37,137 nt of DNA from Pseudoxanthomonas dokdonensis. GTDB lineage: Bacteria; Pseudomonadota; Gammaproteobacteria; Xanthomonadales; Xanthomonadaceae. The number at the start of each line of letters is the position of its first letter. Positions within the stretch are counted from its first letter, which is position 1. The stretch spans positions 1 to 37,137 of the forward strand of contig NZ_LDJL01000023.1 in NCBI RefSeq assembly GCF_001431405.1, in the 5' to 3' direction. Positions 9,908 to 17,639 of this stretch are shown piece by piece. The notes under the pieces are model-generated. The model saw nothing but the letters and a program-made list of their open reading frames with translations. It had not been told where the DNA came from and ran no database searches. The translations under genes were made by a program, and so were the position numbers.

Positions 9908-10496
9908 GCGGCTGCCATTCGGACAGCAGCGCCGCCGCGTCCGGGCGTTCGCGTTCCGGTGCCTCCATCCGTGCCGTGCCGATATGGATGAAGCCGGCGA
10001 CGCGCTCGTTGTCACCCAGGCCCAGCCAGCGCGCCACGGTCGGGTCGTAGGCCATCCACGCGGTCAGCCACTGCGCGCCAAAGCCCAGCGCCTGCGCCGC
10101 CTGCAGCAGGGCAAAACAGACGCTGCCGGCAGTCAGCAGCTGCTCCTGCTCGGGGACTTTGTGGCCGGGTGTCAGGCGGGCGACCACGGTGATGATGTCC
10201 GGCGCATGGGCGAAACGCATCCGGTCTTTTTCGATGGCCGCTTCGCCGGCATCGGCGTCGCGCTGGCGGCTGAGTTCGGCCAGCTGGTCGCCCAGGCGAA
10301 GCCGGGCATCGCCGTGGATATGGATGAAACGGAACGGCACCAGCTTGCCGTGGTCCGGCACCCGCGAGGCGGCCTGCAGCATCCGCAGCAGGATCGGCGC
10401 ATCGGGGCCGGGGGCGGACAATTGCTTGGAAGGGACGGACCGGCGGCGGTCGAGGAATGCAAGGGCTTCATCGACGGAGGGATACAATGCGCTCAT
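9900..10496 (-). CDS. Nitroreductase-family flavoprotein (YdjA-like)
   Basis: 198-residue FMN-binding NAD(P)H-dependent oxidoreductase. The N-terminal RRRSVPSKQL (17-26) is the FMN phosphate-contact motif of the short YdjA group, and ASRVPDHGKLVPFRF is the typical PDHG loop. A C-terminal GFGAQWLTAW and GFIHIGTA segment completes the fold. The physiological substrate of this group is unknown. It is first in a two-gene minus-strand unit with the exonuclease (8-nt overlap) and is divergent from the DUF1631 gene across 152 bp. Confidence 0.88.
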   Translation of the reverse strand: MSALYPSVDEALAFLDRRRSVPSKQLSAPGPDAPILLRMLQAASRVPDHGKLVPFRFIHIHGDARLRLGDQLAELSRQRDADAGEAAIEKDRMRFAHAPDIITVVARLTPGHKVPEQEQLLTAGSVCFALLQAAQALGFGAQWLTAWMAYDPTVARWLGLGDNERVAGFIHIGTARMEAPERERPDAAALLSEWQPHD

Positions 10497-10537
10497 CGGA
10501 CAAGTTTAACGTGTCCGCCTGGGTGCGCTGCATCAAA

Positions 10538-10553
10538 GTGACGATATGGTCAC
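10538..10553. promoter_or_regulatory. Small dyad in the divergent nitroreductase/DUF1631 spacer
   Basis: GTGAC-GATATG-GTCAC is a perfect 5-bp inverted repeat in the only shared regulatory region of two divergent genes. It could be an operator half-site pair, but it is short and no known regulator is evident. No convincing -10/-35 pair was found beside it. Confidence 0.25.
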
Positions 10554-10648
10554 GGTTGTGATGACGCCGGATTTCCTACGATGGCGGGGTACACCCCTGA
10601 CCCATCCTCTCAAGCCACTTTCGCCTGCCAAGGCGGGGAACCTTGCGC

Positions 10649-12943
10649 ATGTCGAACCCCCAAAATATGGCCACGCGCCGTAACCAGCCCCTGCTGGCGC
10701 AAGCCCGCGCACAGGCGGTAGCGCCGTTGTCGGAGCTGTTTGCCGCCGCGGTCGGCCGTTTCGACGACGTGCTGTTCGACCGCGCCGAGCGCGCCGGTCA
10801 CTCGCAGATGGTGTTCCTGGACGCGATGCGTGAACTGCGCCGTCGGCGCCAGGAAGTGGGCACCCTGTTCAAGCAATCGCTGGAACAGTCGTGGGACGCG
10901 TTTGCCGGCGGCTCGCCGATGTCCGCCGAACAGGCACTGGGCGCCGGCGACAGCGAAGGGCTGGCGCTGGTCAGCGAACAGGAACTGGAATCAAGGCTGG
11001 GCGTGCGCAATTTCGCCAGCGTGGTCGCGCGCGACTGCAAGGCCGTTCTGGCGCGGCTGCAGCAGCGCCTGGCGCTGCTGGCCGGGGTCGAACTCGACAG
11101 CGAACACAACCCGATTGGCCCCGACCATATCGGCGCGGCGGTGCATGCGGCTTTCTCGACCTGCGAACTGGCGATGGAAGTGCGGCTGGTCCTGCTCAAG
11201 CTGTGCGAGCGCGATCTGGTGCCCGGCATCAGCAAGATTTACGAGAGTCTGGACCAGGCCCTGGCCAAGGCTGGGGTGATCCCGGAGATGCCATCGCCGC
11301 GGACCCATCCGCGCCCGCAACCGGCGGAAAGCCGGCCCGAACCGGACGACTACCTGTCGCCGGACGAGCCGGACAACGCCCCCGCCTGGGCGGCGCGTTT
11401 CGTCAACCGCATGGCCGGCGTCAGCCGTGGCATCCATGCCGCCCAGCACGGCAGCGGTGGCCAGGGTGGCAACTTCGCTGGCGGTGACGACAGTGCCAAC
11501 GGGGTGTTGCTGGAAGCCCTCCACCACCTGCTGCAGGAATCGCGTAACAACAACGGCCGCGACAGCCAGGGTGCTCCGGCGCCAATGCTGGGCCAACGCA
11601 ACCTGTCGCAACGCGAGATGCTGTCGGTGCTGTCGCTGCTGCAGGCGACCCCCAGCGCCACCCTCAACGCCGCCATTGGCGATGCCGGTGAGTCGCTGGC
11701 GCAGCGGTTGAAGAGCGAGGTCATCAACAGCGCCACCCAGCTCGGCGTGGACCCGGCGATGACCCGGTTGGCGCCGGTCGACGAGGACGCCATCGATCTG
11801 GTCGGCATGCTGTTTGACGTGATGCTGGACGAGCGTGACCTTGAAGGCCGACCGCGCGAGCTGATCGGTCGCCTGGTGGTGCCGTTCGTCAAGGTCGCAT
11901 TGCTGGACCGGCGCATGTTCGTGCAGAAGACCCATCCGGCGCGGCGCCTGCTCAACGTGCTGGCCGAGGCCTGCGAAGGCAACAATGGCGAAAGCGCGGC
12001 CGAACGCACGCTGATGACCAAGGTCGAGGAAGTGGTGCAGCGGCTGGTTGCCGAGTTCAATGAAAACCTGGCGATCTTCCTGACCCTGGAAGAAGAATTC
12101 CGTGCCTTCCTTGAACAGCACAAGCGCCGCATCGAGATCGCCGAGCGACGCGCCACCGAAATCCAGCGTGGCCAGGAGCGCCTGGAATCGGCCCGCGAGC
12201 GCATGACCAGCGAGATGGAAGCGCGCCTGCAGGGACGCAGCGTGCCGCAGGCGATCGAGGATTTCCTGCGCCAGCCCTGGGCCCACCATGTGACCATGAC
12301 CCTGCTGCGCGAGGGCGAGGAGGGCGAAGGATTTGCCCAGGCGCTGACCCTGGCCGATGGCGTGCTGGAGGAATTGTCCGAGGCGCAGCGACAAGTGGTC
12401 GGCAAGCCGTGGTTGCAGGCGTGGCGGCCGCCGCTGATGCAGGTATTCGCCAGTGTCGGCATGAATGCCGACGCCGCCGGCATCGCGGTCGATGCCCTGC
12501 ATGACACCCTGCACGCGGTGGCATTGTCGCGGCCGGATCTGGAAAAGAAGCTGCCCGAGTTGCCGCAGGTCAACCTGCCGAAGTCGCCGCTGGAAGACGA
12601 TCCGTCGGCGATCGAGCTGGTTGGCGGTACCGACACCCTGGAGTTCGACCACACCGATGCCGATCACTTCCGCAAGCTGGAAGTCGGCACCTGGCTGGAC
12701 TTCATCGACAAGGACAACAAGGTCCAGGCCGGCAAGCTGTCCTGGATCAGCCCGATTTCGTCGCGGCTGCTGTTCGTCAACCGCCGTGGCGTGCGCTTCT
12801 GCGTGGCCTCGCCGGAGGAACTGGCGGTGATGGTGCGGCTGGGCCGGCTGCGCATGCATCGCGAGGAAGACGCGTTCGACGCCGCCATGCAGGGCGTTAT
12901 CGATCGCCTGGAACCGCAGGCCAGGCGCCCCGAGCACGTCTGA
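10649..12943 (+). CDS. DUF1631 family protein
   Basis: 764-residue cytoplasmic protein of the DUF1631 family, found mainly in Xanthomonadales, Pseudomonas and related groups. There is no signal peptide or membrane segment. A long helical N-terminal half is split by a Pro/Asp-rich linker (residues about 215-245) and a Gly/Asn-rich stretch (about 265-285). The middle carries an E/R-rich probable coiled coil (EIAERRATEIQRGQERLESA, about 495-515). The C-terminus (about 670-745: LEVGTWLDFIDKDNKVQAGK onward, then LLFVNRRGVRFCV) has the look of a small beta-barrel, possibly PilZ-like, but I cannot show the c-di-GMP RxxxR motif. The start is ATG 10649; an in-frame TTG lies two codons earlier. Function is unknown. 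Confidence 0.85.
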   Translation: MSNPQNMATRRNQPLLAQARAQAVAPLSELFAAAVGRFDDVLFDRAERAGHSQMVFLDAMRELRRRRQEVGTLFKQSLEQSWDAFAGGSPMSAEQALGAGDSEGLALVSEQELESRLGVRNFASVVARDCKAVLARLQQRLALLAGVELDSEHNPIGPDHIGAAVHAAFSTCELAMEVRLVLLKLCERDLVPGISKIYESLDQALAKAGVIPEMPSPRTHPRPQPAESRPEPDDYLSPDEPDNAPAWAARFVNRMAGVSRGIHAAQHGSGGQGGNFAGGDDSANGVLLEALHHLLQESRNNNGRDSQGAPAPMLGQRNLSQREMLSVLSLLQATPSATLNAAIGDAGESLAQRLKSEVINSATQLGVDPAMTRLAPVDEDAIDLVGMLFDVMLDERDLEGRPRELIGRLVVPFVKVALLDRRMFVQKTHPARRLLNVLAEACEGNNGESAAERTLMTKVEEVVQRLVAEFNENLAIFLTLEEEFRAFLEQHKRRIEIAERRATEIQRGQERLESARERMTSEMEARLQGRSVPQAIEDFLRQPWAHHVTMTLLREGEEGEGFAQALTLADGVLEELSEAQRQVVGKPWLQAWRPPLMQVFASVGMNADAAGIAVDALHDTLHAVALSRPDLEKKLPELPQVNLPKSPLEDDPSAIELVGGTDTLEFDHTDADHFRKLEVGTWLDFIDKDNKVQAGKLSWISPISSRLLFVNRRGVRFCVASPEELAVMVRLGRLRMHREEDAFDAAMQGVIDRLEPQARRPEHV

Positions 12944-13010
12944 TCGCGGCCGGTGTGATCCCACGCCGGCTTTGCTAGCATCGGTCGGGTTCATCCACGG
13001 CGAGGCGCGC

Positions 13011-14105
13011 ATGGCGGTCAAGGTACGGGTACTGAAGGAATCGGCACCGGGGGAGCGTCGCGTGGCGGCCACGCCGGAAACCGTGAAGAAGCTGCTGGCG
13101 CGTGGCGCGGCCGTCGAGATTGAATCCGGCGCCGGACTGGCGGCGGGTTTCGTTGACCAGGCGTATGTCGATGCAGGTGGCTCGCTGGTGGATGCGGGCG
13201 CCGGCGACGATGCCGATGTCATCGTCTGCGTACAGGCGCCGCAGGCAGCACGCCTGCAGCAGCTGAAAACCGGCGCGACCCTGGTCGGCATGCTCAATCC
13301 CGATGCCGATGACGGCCGCGCGCAGGCAATGCAGTCGCGCCAGTTGGCGGTGTTTCCGCTGGAAAAGCTGCCACGGACCACCCGCGCACAGGCGATGGAC
13401 GTGCTCAGCTCGCAGGCCGGCATGGCCGGCTACAAGGCGGTGCTGATTGCCGCGCAACTGGCACCCAGGTTCTTCCCGATGCTGACCACCGCCGCCGGCA
13501 CCATCCGGCCGTCGCGGGTGTTGATTGTCGGTGCCGGTGTCGCCGGTCTGCAGGCGATTGCCACCAGCAAGCGTCTGGGCGCGCAGGTGGAAGGCTTCGA
13601 CGTGCGCCCGGAGACCCGTGAGCAGATCGAATCACTGGGGGGCAAGTTCCTCGACCTCGGCGTCAGTGCCGCCGGCGAAGGCGGCTATGCCCGGCAACTG
13701 ACCGAGGAGGAGCGTGCCGAGCAGCAGGCGCGCCTGGCCGAGCACCTGAAGAGCGTCGACGTGATTGTCTGCACCGCGGCGGTACCGGGACGTCCGGCGC
13801 CGAAAATCATCAGCCGGGCAATGGTCGAAGGGATGAAGCCGGGTAGCGTGATCGTCGATCTGGCCGCTGAAACCGGCGGCAACTGCGAGCTGACCGAACC
13901 GGGCCAGACCATCGACCACAAGGGCGTGGTGGTGTCCGGACCGCTCAACCTGGCCAGCATGGGCGCGGTCCACGCCAGCGAGATGTATGCGCGCAACGTG
14001 TTGAACTTCGTGTCGTTGTTCATCAACGACGGCCAGTTGGCCTTCGATTGGGACGATGAACTGCTGGCCAGGACCCGCTGGCCGCAACCACCGAGCTCGG
14101 CCTGA
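13011..14105 (+). CDS. pntAA: NAD(P) transhydrogenase subunit alpha part 1 (domain I, NAD-binding)
   Basis: Soluble NAD(H)-binding subunit of the proton-translocating transhydrogenase, which uses the membrane gradient to make NADPH from NADH. It has 364 residues and corresponds to the split-alpha (Rhodospirillum-like) form rather than the fused E. coli PntA. RTTRAQAMDVLSSQAGMAGY (122-141) is the loop that contacts domain III, and GAGVAG (174-179) is the NAD-binding turn. The start is ATG 13011, 67 bp after the DUF1631 gene. The next subunit gene, pntAB, begins only at 15909, because an opposite-strand sigma-factor cassette lies between. Confidence 0.95.
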   Translation: MAVKVRVLKESAPGERRVAATPETVKKLLARGAAVEIESGAGLAAGFVDQAYVDAGGSLVDAGAGDDADVIVCVQAPQAARLQQLKTGATLVGMLNPDADDGRAQAMQSRQLAVFPLEKLPRTTRAQAMDVLSSQAGMAGYKAVLIAAQLAPRFFPMLTTAAGTIRPSRVLIVGAGVAGLQAIATSKRLGAQVEGFDVRPETREQIESLGGKFLDLGVSAAGEGGYARQLTEEERAEQQARLAEHLKSVDVIVCTAAVPGRPAPKIISRAMVEGMKPGSVIVDLAAETGGNCELTEPGQTIDHKGVVVSGPLNLASMGAVHASEMYARNVLNFVSLFINDGQLAFDWDDELLARTRWPQPPSSA

Positions 14106-14169
14106 AGCCAGGTCTGCCTGCTCGGCACTTGCGCCAATCGCGGGCGGCTGCAACACCGCTGCCGCTTTC

Positions 14170-14676
14170 TCAGGGTGACGGTGGCGGCCGGTGATGCGGA
14201 CCGTGGCCGTCGCCATCGGGCGGGCCCAGGTCCGGCCCCGGCGGATGTTGCCTGACCCATTCCTGGCGCTGCTCGGCGCTCATTTTTTTCCATTGCTCGC
14301 GCAACTGTTCGCGCTGCGGCTTGTCCAGCTTGCGCATCTGCTGGTACAGCGCCCGGGTCTGCTCGCGCTGCAGCGGGGTCATCTTTTCGAAACGACGCAT
14401 GCCACGACGGGCCTGCTCACGCTGCTGCGGGGTCATGCTGCTCCAGCGCTGGGCATGCTGCAGCATGCGCTGGCGGCTGTCGGGATCCTGGTTCCAGCGG
14501 TCGCGCAACGGTGCCACCAGCACTTCGCGCTGCTGCGGGGTCAGCTGTTCCCAGTCAGGCAGTGACTGGGTTGCGGCAGGCGCAGTGCCGGTCGTGGTCG
14601 CCTGCGCGTTGGCATTCAACGCCAGCCCCAGCGACGCCGGAGCCAGCAACAGGCACAACAAGAGTCGGTTTTTCAT
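14170..14676 (-). CDS. Secreted DUF3106 protein with LTxxQ-like repeats
   Basis: 168-residue exported protein. A signal peptide (MKNRLLLCLLLAPASLGLAL, cleavage after NANA near residue 24) is followed by a highly charged helical region. It contains repeats of the form L/M-T/S-P/A-x-Q-R-E-x: LTPQQREVL, MTPQQREQA, MTPLQREQT, then degenerate DKPQREQL and MSAEQRQEW. The spacing and the basic helices recall the LTxxQ repeats of CpxP/Spy/ZraP periplasmic stress proteins. The tail is Pro/Gly/His-rich (GDGHGPHHRPPPSP), possibly metal-binding. It is third in an operon after the ECF sigma factor and a one-pass membrane protein; it starts four bases after the preceding stop. It may sense or buffer envelope stress; no direct function is known. 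Confidence 0.85.
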   Translation of the reverse strand: MKNRLLLCLLLAPASLGLALNANAQATTTGTAPAATQSLPDWEQLTPQQREVLVAPLRDRWNQDPDSRQRMLQHAQRWSSMTPQQREQARRGMRRFEKMTPLQREQTRALYQQMRKLDKPQREQLREQWKKMSAEQRQEWVRQHPPGPDLGPPDGDGHGPHHRPPPSP

Positions 14677-14680
14677 CGGG

Positions 14681-15103
14681 TTATTCCATTGCCAGGGATG
14701 GGACATCGGTGGATGCCAGCCACAGATAGAGATCCGGATTTTCGTCCAGCACCGCGGAGGTATCGCGGTATTCGGTGGCGGCCGACAGGCTGGCCTCGAC
14801 CGCCTCGCTGCTGACCGCGACAGGCGTTGACGGTGTTGGCGCCGGTTCGCTGCCGAAGTAATGCAGGCCGATGACCGAGGCCAGTGCCAACGACAACGCG
14901 GTGGCAGCGGCCGGCAGCCAGCGCCGCTGCCACGCCGGCGAGGCATGCACGGACGCCCGCTGGGCCTGCGTGCGGGCGGCGCGCAACTGTGCCAGCACCT
15001 GCGGTGACAGCGACTGCAGTGCCTGCTGGTGCAGGCCTCTGGCCTGCCTGTCCAGTGGCAGCGGCGCGCCGTGGTCAGGCGCGCCATGGATGGGCGGGCT
15101 CAT
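14681..15103 (-). CDS. One-pass membrane protein of an ECF sigma operon (DUF3619-like, possible anti-sigma)
   Basis: 140 residues. The cytoplasmic N-terminus (1-60) contains a short helical stretch (LDRQARGLHQQALQSLSPQV, continuing LAQLRAARTQA). It is followed by one transmembrane segment (WLPAAATALSLALASVIGLH, about 62-82) and a small periplasmic tail ending ENPDLYLWLASTDVPSLAME. The start overlaps the sigma-factor stop as ATGA (15103-15100), so the two are probably translated together. The position (sigma, membrane protein, secreted protein) and topology fit an anti-sigma factor; similar DUF3619 proteins sit beside sigma factors and DUF3106 proteins in betaproteobacteria. There is no ZAS zinc motif. 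Anti-sigma activity is inferred only. Confidence 0.8.
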   Translation of the reverse strand: MSPPIHGAPDHGAPLPLDRQARGLHQQALQSLSPQVLAQLRAARTQAQRASVHASPAWQRRWLPAAATALSLALASVIGLHYFGSEPAPTPSTPVAVSSEAVEASLSAATEYRDTSAVLDENPDLYLWLASTDVPSLAME

Positions 15104-15663
15104 CGGAAATCCTCCAGTTGTTTTTGCAATGCCTCGCGGGCGCGCGACAGATGGGTTTTGACCGAACCCTGCGAACAGCCCATCGCCTTGGCGGTATCGG
15201 CGACATCCAGTTCCTCCAGGACCCGCAGGGTGAAGGCCTCGCGCTGGCGTGCCGGCAATTGCCGCAGGGCTTCGACCAGCCGCGCATAGCTTTCGCGCTG
15301 GTCATGCGCCTGCGACGGACCGGCAGCCTGGTCCGACCAGTCGATACGGCTGTCCTGATCGTGATCGGCGGCCGGGCTGAGCCAGCGCAGCCGGAAGCCG
15401 TGGCGACGCTGGATGTCGATGATCTTGCGGCGCAGGATGCTCCAGAACAGCGGTGTCCACTCCTGCGCCGGGCGCTGCTGGTAGGACAGCATCTTCATCA
15501 TCGCGTCCTGCACCGCGTCCAGCGCGTCATCACGGCTGCGCAGTCCGGCTTCGGCAAAGCGGAACGCGCGGGTGCCGATGTCGGCCAGGAACTGTTCCAG
15601 GCTTGCCGCCACCGCGGGTTCGGCAATGTCCGGCAGCGACGGCGAAGGAGTGCTCACCAGCAC
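15100..15663 (-). CDS. ECF-type RNA polymerase sigma factor
   Basis: 187-residue group IV sigma-70 factor. Region 2 covers about residues 30-95 (DDALDAVQDAMMKMLSY, then PLFWSILRRKIIDIQRR). A variable acidic linker follows, then region 4 (about 130-185: LPARQREAFTLRVLEELDVA, then DTAKAMGCSQGSVKTHLSRA with its helix-turn-helix). The start is GTG 15663 with AGGAG seven bases upstream; another GTG two codons in is less well placed. It is first of a three-gene minus-strand cassette lodged between pntAA and pntAB. Target promoters are unknown. Confidence 0.92.
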   Translation of the reverse strand: MLVSTPSPSLPDIAEPAVAASLEQFLADIGTRAFRFAEAGLRSRDDALDAVQDAMMKMLSYQQRPAQEWTPLFWSILRRKIIDIQRRHGFRLRWLSPAADHDQDSRIDWSDQAAGPSQAHDQRESYARLVEALRQLPARQREAFTLRVLEELDVADTAKAMGCSQGSVKTHLSRAREALQKQLEDFR

Positions 15664-15828
15664 AGGGTATCTCCTGGCCGTGAAGTCGCTGCCATGCCCG
15701 CGTAGCCCCAGCCGCGGACAAATCCGCGCGCGGCGCTGGCGATGGTTTCATTGGCAACCTGCATGGACAACTCCCGTGCCTGTACTGACAGGGCTGATAA
15801 CGCCCGCCCGGCGATCCGGTTGACCGGG

Positions 15829-15857
15829 CTGGCAACGGGTTCAGCGACGGTTATGAT
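15829..15857 (+). promoter_or_regulatory. Predicted promoter for pntAB-pntB
   Basis: CTGGCA (15829-15834) and TATGAT (15852-15857) are separated by 17 bp and point towards pntAB, whose ATG is at 15909. A separate promoter is needed here because the genes upstream run the other way, so pntAB-B cannot be read from the pntAA promoter unless transcription passes through the opposed cassette. The rest of the 245-bp spacer (15664-15908) shows nothing recognisable. Confidence 0.45.
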
Positions 15858-15908
15858 GCGGACACGGTTGCGCGACGGCCGCATCACTGGACAACCCGGA
15901 GTGGACGA

Positions 15909-16214
15909 ATGAGCGATGGATTTGTGGCGCTGTATATCTTCATGCTGGCGGCCATCGCCGGCCACGTGATCATCTCGCGGGTGCCGGTCATCCTGCATAC
16001 CCCGCTGATGTCCGGTTCCAACTTCATCCACGGCATCGTGCTGATCGGGGCGATGGTGGTGCTGGGGCATGCCGATACCACCCTGGAAAAGGCCATTGGC
16101 TTCATCGCCGTGCTGCTGGGCGCGGGCAACGCCGCCGGCGGTTACGTGGTGACCGAGCGGATGCTGGAAATGTTCAAGAGTTCGCGCAGGCCGGCCGGCA
16201 AGGGAGACCACTGA
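15909..16214 (+). CDS. pntAB: NAD(P) transhydrogenase subunit alpha part 2 (membrane domain)
   Basis: 101-residue inner-membrane subunit supplying part of the proton channel (domain II). Three or so transmembrane segments are visible: FVALYIFMLAAIAGHVII, FIHGIVLIGAMVVL and AIGFIAVLLGAGNAAGGYVV. The characteristic VPVILHTPLMSGSNFIHGIV stretch identifies the family. The TGA stop overlaps the pntB ATG by one base (16214). It is separated from pntAA by 1.8 kb. Confidence 0.95.
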   Translation: MSDGFVALYIFMLAAIAGHVIISRVPVILHTPLMSGSNFIHGIVLIGAMVVLGHADTTLEKAIGFIAVLLGAGNAAGGYVVTERMLEMFKSSRRPAGKGDH

Positions 16215-17617
16215 TGAGCGCCAGCCTGCCGGACATCCTGTCGCTGCTGGTCAAGGTCAGTTATCTGGTCGCGGCCACGCTGTTCCTGCTGGGCCTGCAG
16301 CGGATGGCCTCGCCGCTGACCGCGCGCAGCGGCATCCGCTGGGCCGGTGCGGGCATGGTGATCGCCACGCTGGCAACCTTCCTGCTGCCGGATCTGCACA
16401 ACATCCCGTTGATTCTGGCGGCCATCGTGATTGGCACCGGCGCTGCCTGGATGTCGGGCAAGAAGGTCGCCATCACCGACATGCCGCAGATGGTGGCGCT
16501 GTACAACGGCATGGGCGGTGGCTCGGCGGCGGCGATTGGCGCGGTCGAACTGCTGCGCTTTTCCGGTACTGGCATGGCGCCTTCCAGGGTCACCCTGGTA
16601 CTGGCGGTGGTCGGCTCGCTGATTGGCGCGGTGTCGCTGTCGGGCTCGATCATCGCCTGGGCCAAGCTGGATGGGCGCATGGACAAGCGCTACACATTCC
16701 CCGGCATGCAGCTGTTCAACGCGCTGGTCGCACTCGGCACGGTGGTGCTGGGCGGCTGGGTCATCGCCAGCCTCGGGGTGCCGTGGATCATTGCCTTCTT
16801 CATCGCTGCGCTGGCGCTGGGCGTGCTGATGACGTTGCCGATCGGTGGCGCCGACATGCCGGTAGTGATTTCGCTGTACAACGCGCTGACCGGGCTGGCG
16901 GTGGCGTTCGAAGGCTATGTGCTTGGCAACGAGGCGCTGATCATCGCCGGCATGATGGTCGGCGCTGCCGGCATCCTGCTGACCCGGCTGATGGCCAAGG
17001 CGATGAACCGCCCGATCAGCGGGGTGCTGTTCTCCAATTTCGGTGGCGGTGGCCAGGCGCAGGAGATCACGGGCAGCCAGAAGCCGATTGAAGCCGGCGA
17101 CGTGGCGGCGATGATGGCGTTCGCCGAACGCGTGGTCATCGTGCCCGGTTACGGCATGGCGGTGGCGCAGGCCCAGCACAAGATCTGGGAACTGGCGCAG
17201 AAACTGATGGAGCGCGGGGTCAAGGTCAAGTTCGCGATCCATCCGGTGGCCGGCCGCATGCCCGGGCACATGAACGTGCTGCTGGCCGAAGCCGGCGTGC
17301 CATACGACCTGATTGCCGACATGGATGACATCAATCCCGAATTCGCCAATACCGACGTGTCGCTGGTGATTGGCGCCAACGACGTGGTCAATCCGGTCGC
17401 GAAGACCGATCCTGGCAGTCCGATTTATGGCATGCCGATCCTCGATGTGGTCAACAGCAGGAACACCATCATCATCAAGCGTGGCAAGGGCACCGGCTTT
17501 GCCGGCATCGAGAACGCGCTGTTCTACGCCGATAACGCCCGGATGCTGTATGGCGATGGCGCCGAAGTGGGCGCGGCCCTGGTCAGCGAGCTGAAAGCGC
17601 TGGATGGCGGCCACTAA
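16214..17617 (+). CDS. pntB: NAD(P) transhydrogenase subunit beta
   Basis: 467-residue membrane subunit with the remaining channel helices in the first 280 residues and the NADP(H)-binding domain III at the C-terminus. Visible domain III landmarks are VIVPGYGMAVAQAQH (NADP turn), HPVAGRMPGHMNVLLAEA, GANDVVNP and KRGKGTGFAGIENALF. The domain II hallmark GGADMPVVISLYNALTGLA is present. The start codon overlaps the pntAB stop (TGATG), so the two are coupled. A block of tandem repeats follows its stop. Confidence 0.97.
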   Translation: MSASLPDILSLLVKVSYLVAATLFLLGLQRMASPLTARSGIRWAGAGMVIATLATFLLPDLHNIPLILAAIVIGTGAAWMSGKKVAITDMPQMVALYNGMGGGSAAAIGAVELLRFSGTGMAPSRVTLVLAVVGSLIGAVSLSGSIIAWAKLDGRMDKRYTFPGMQLFNALVALGTVVLGGWVIASLGVPWIIAFFIAALALGVLMTLPIGGADMPVVISLYNALTGLAVAFEGYVLGNEALIIAGMMVGAAGILLTRLMAKAMNRPISGVLFSNFGGGGQAQEITGSQKPIEAGDVAAMMAFAERVVIVPGYGMAVAQAQHKIWELAQKLMERGVKVKFAIHPVAGRMPGHMNVLLAEAGVPYDLIADMDDINPEFANTDVSLVIGANDVVNPVAKTDPGSPIYGMPILDVVNSRNTIIIKRGKGTGFAGIENALFYADNARMLYGDGAEVGAALVSELKALDGGH

Positions 17618-17639
17618 TGAGTTCCGCCAGGTAATCAGC

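Noticed and set aside
10991..13423. 810-codon open frame on the minus strand across the DUF1631 gene and pntAA
   Set aside because: It runs antisense across two unrelated, well-supported genes and their spacer. No start signals or domains are seen; stops are simply rare in this frame at high GC.
14677..15087. Long minus-strand frame extending the DUF3106 protein to 305 residues
   Set aside because: The extra N-terminal part is out of frame with the coupled 140-residue membrane protein that fills the same DNA, while ATG 14676 begins a clean signal peptide.
16142..17614. 490-codon minus-strand frame opposite pntB
   Set aside because: His/Gln/Arg-rich shadow of pntB; no similarity to any protein.
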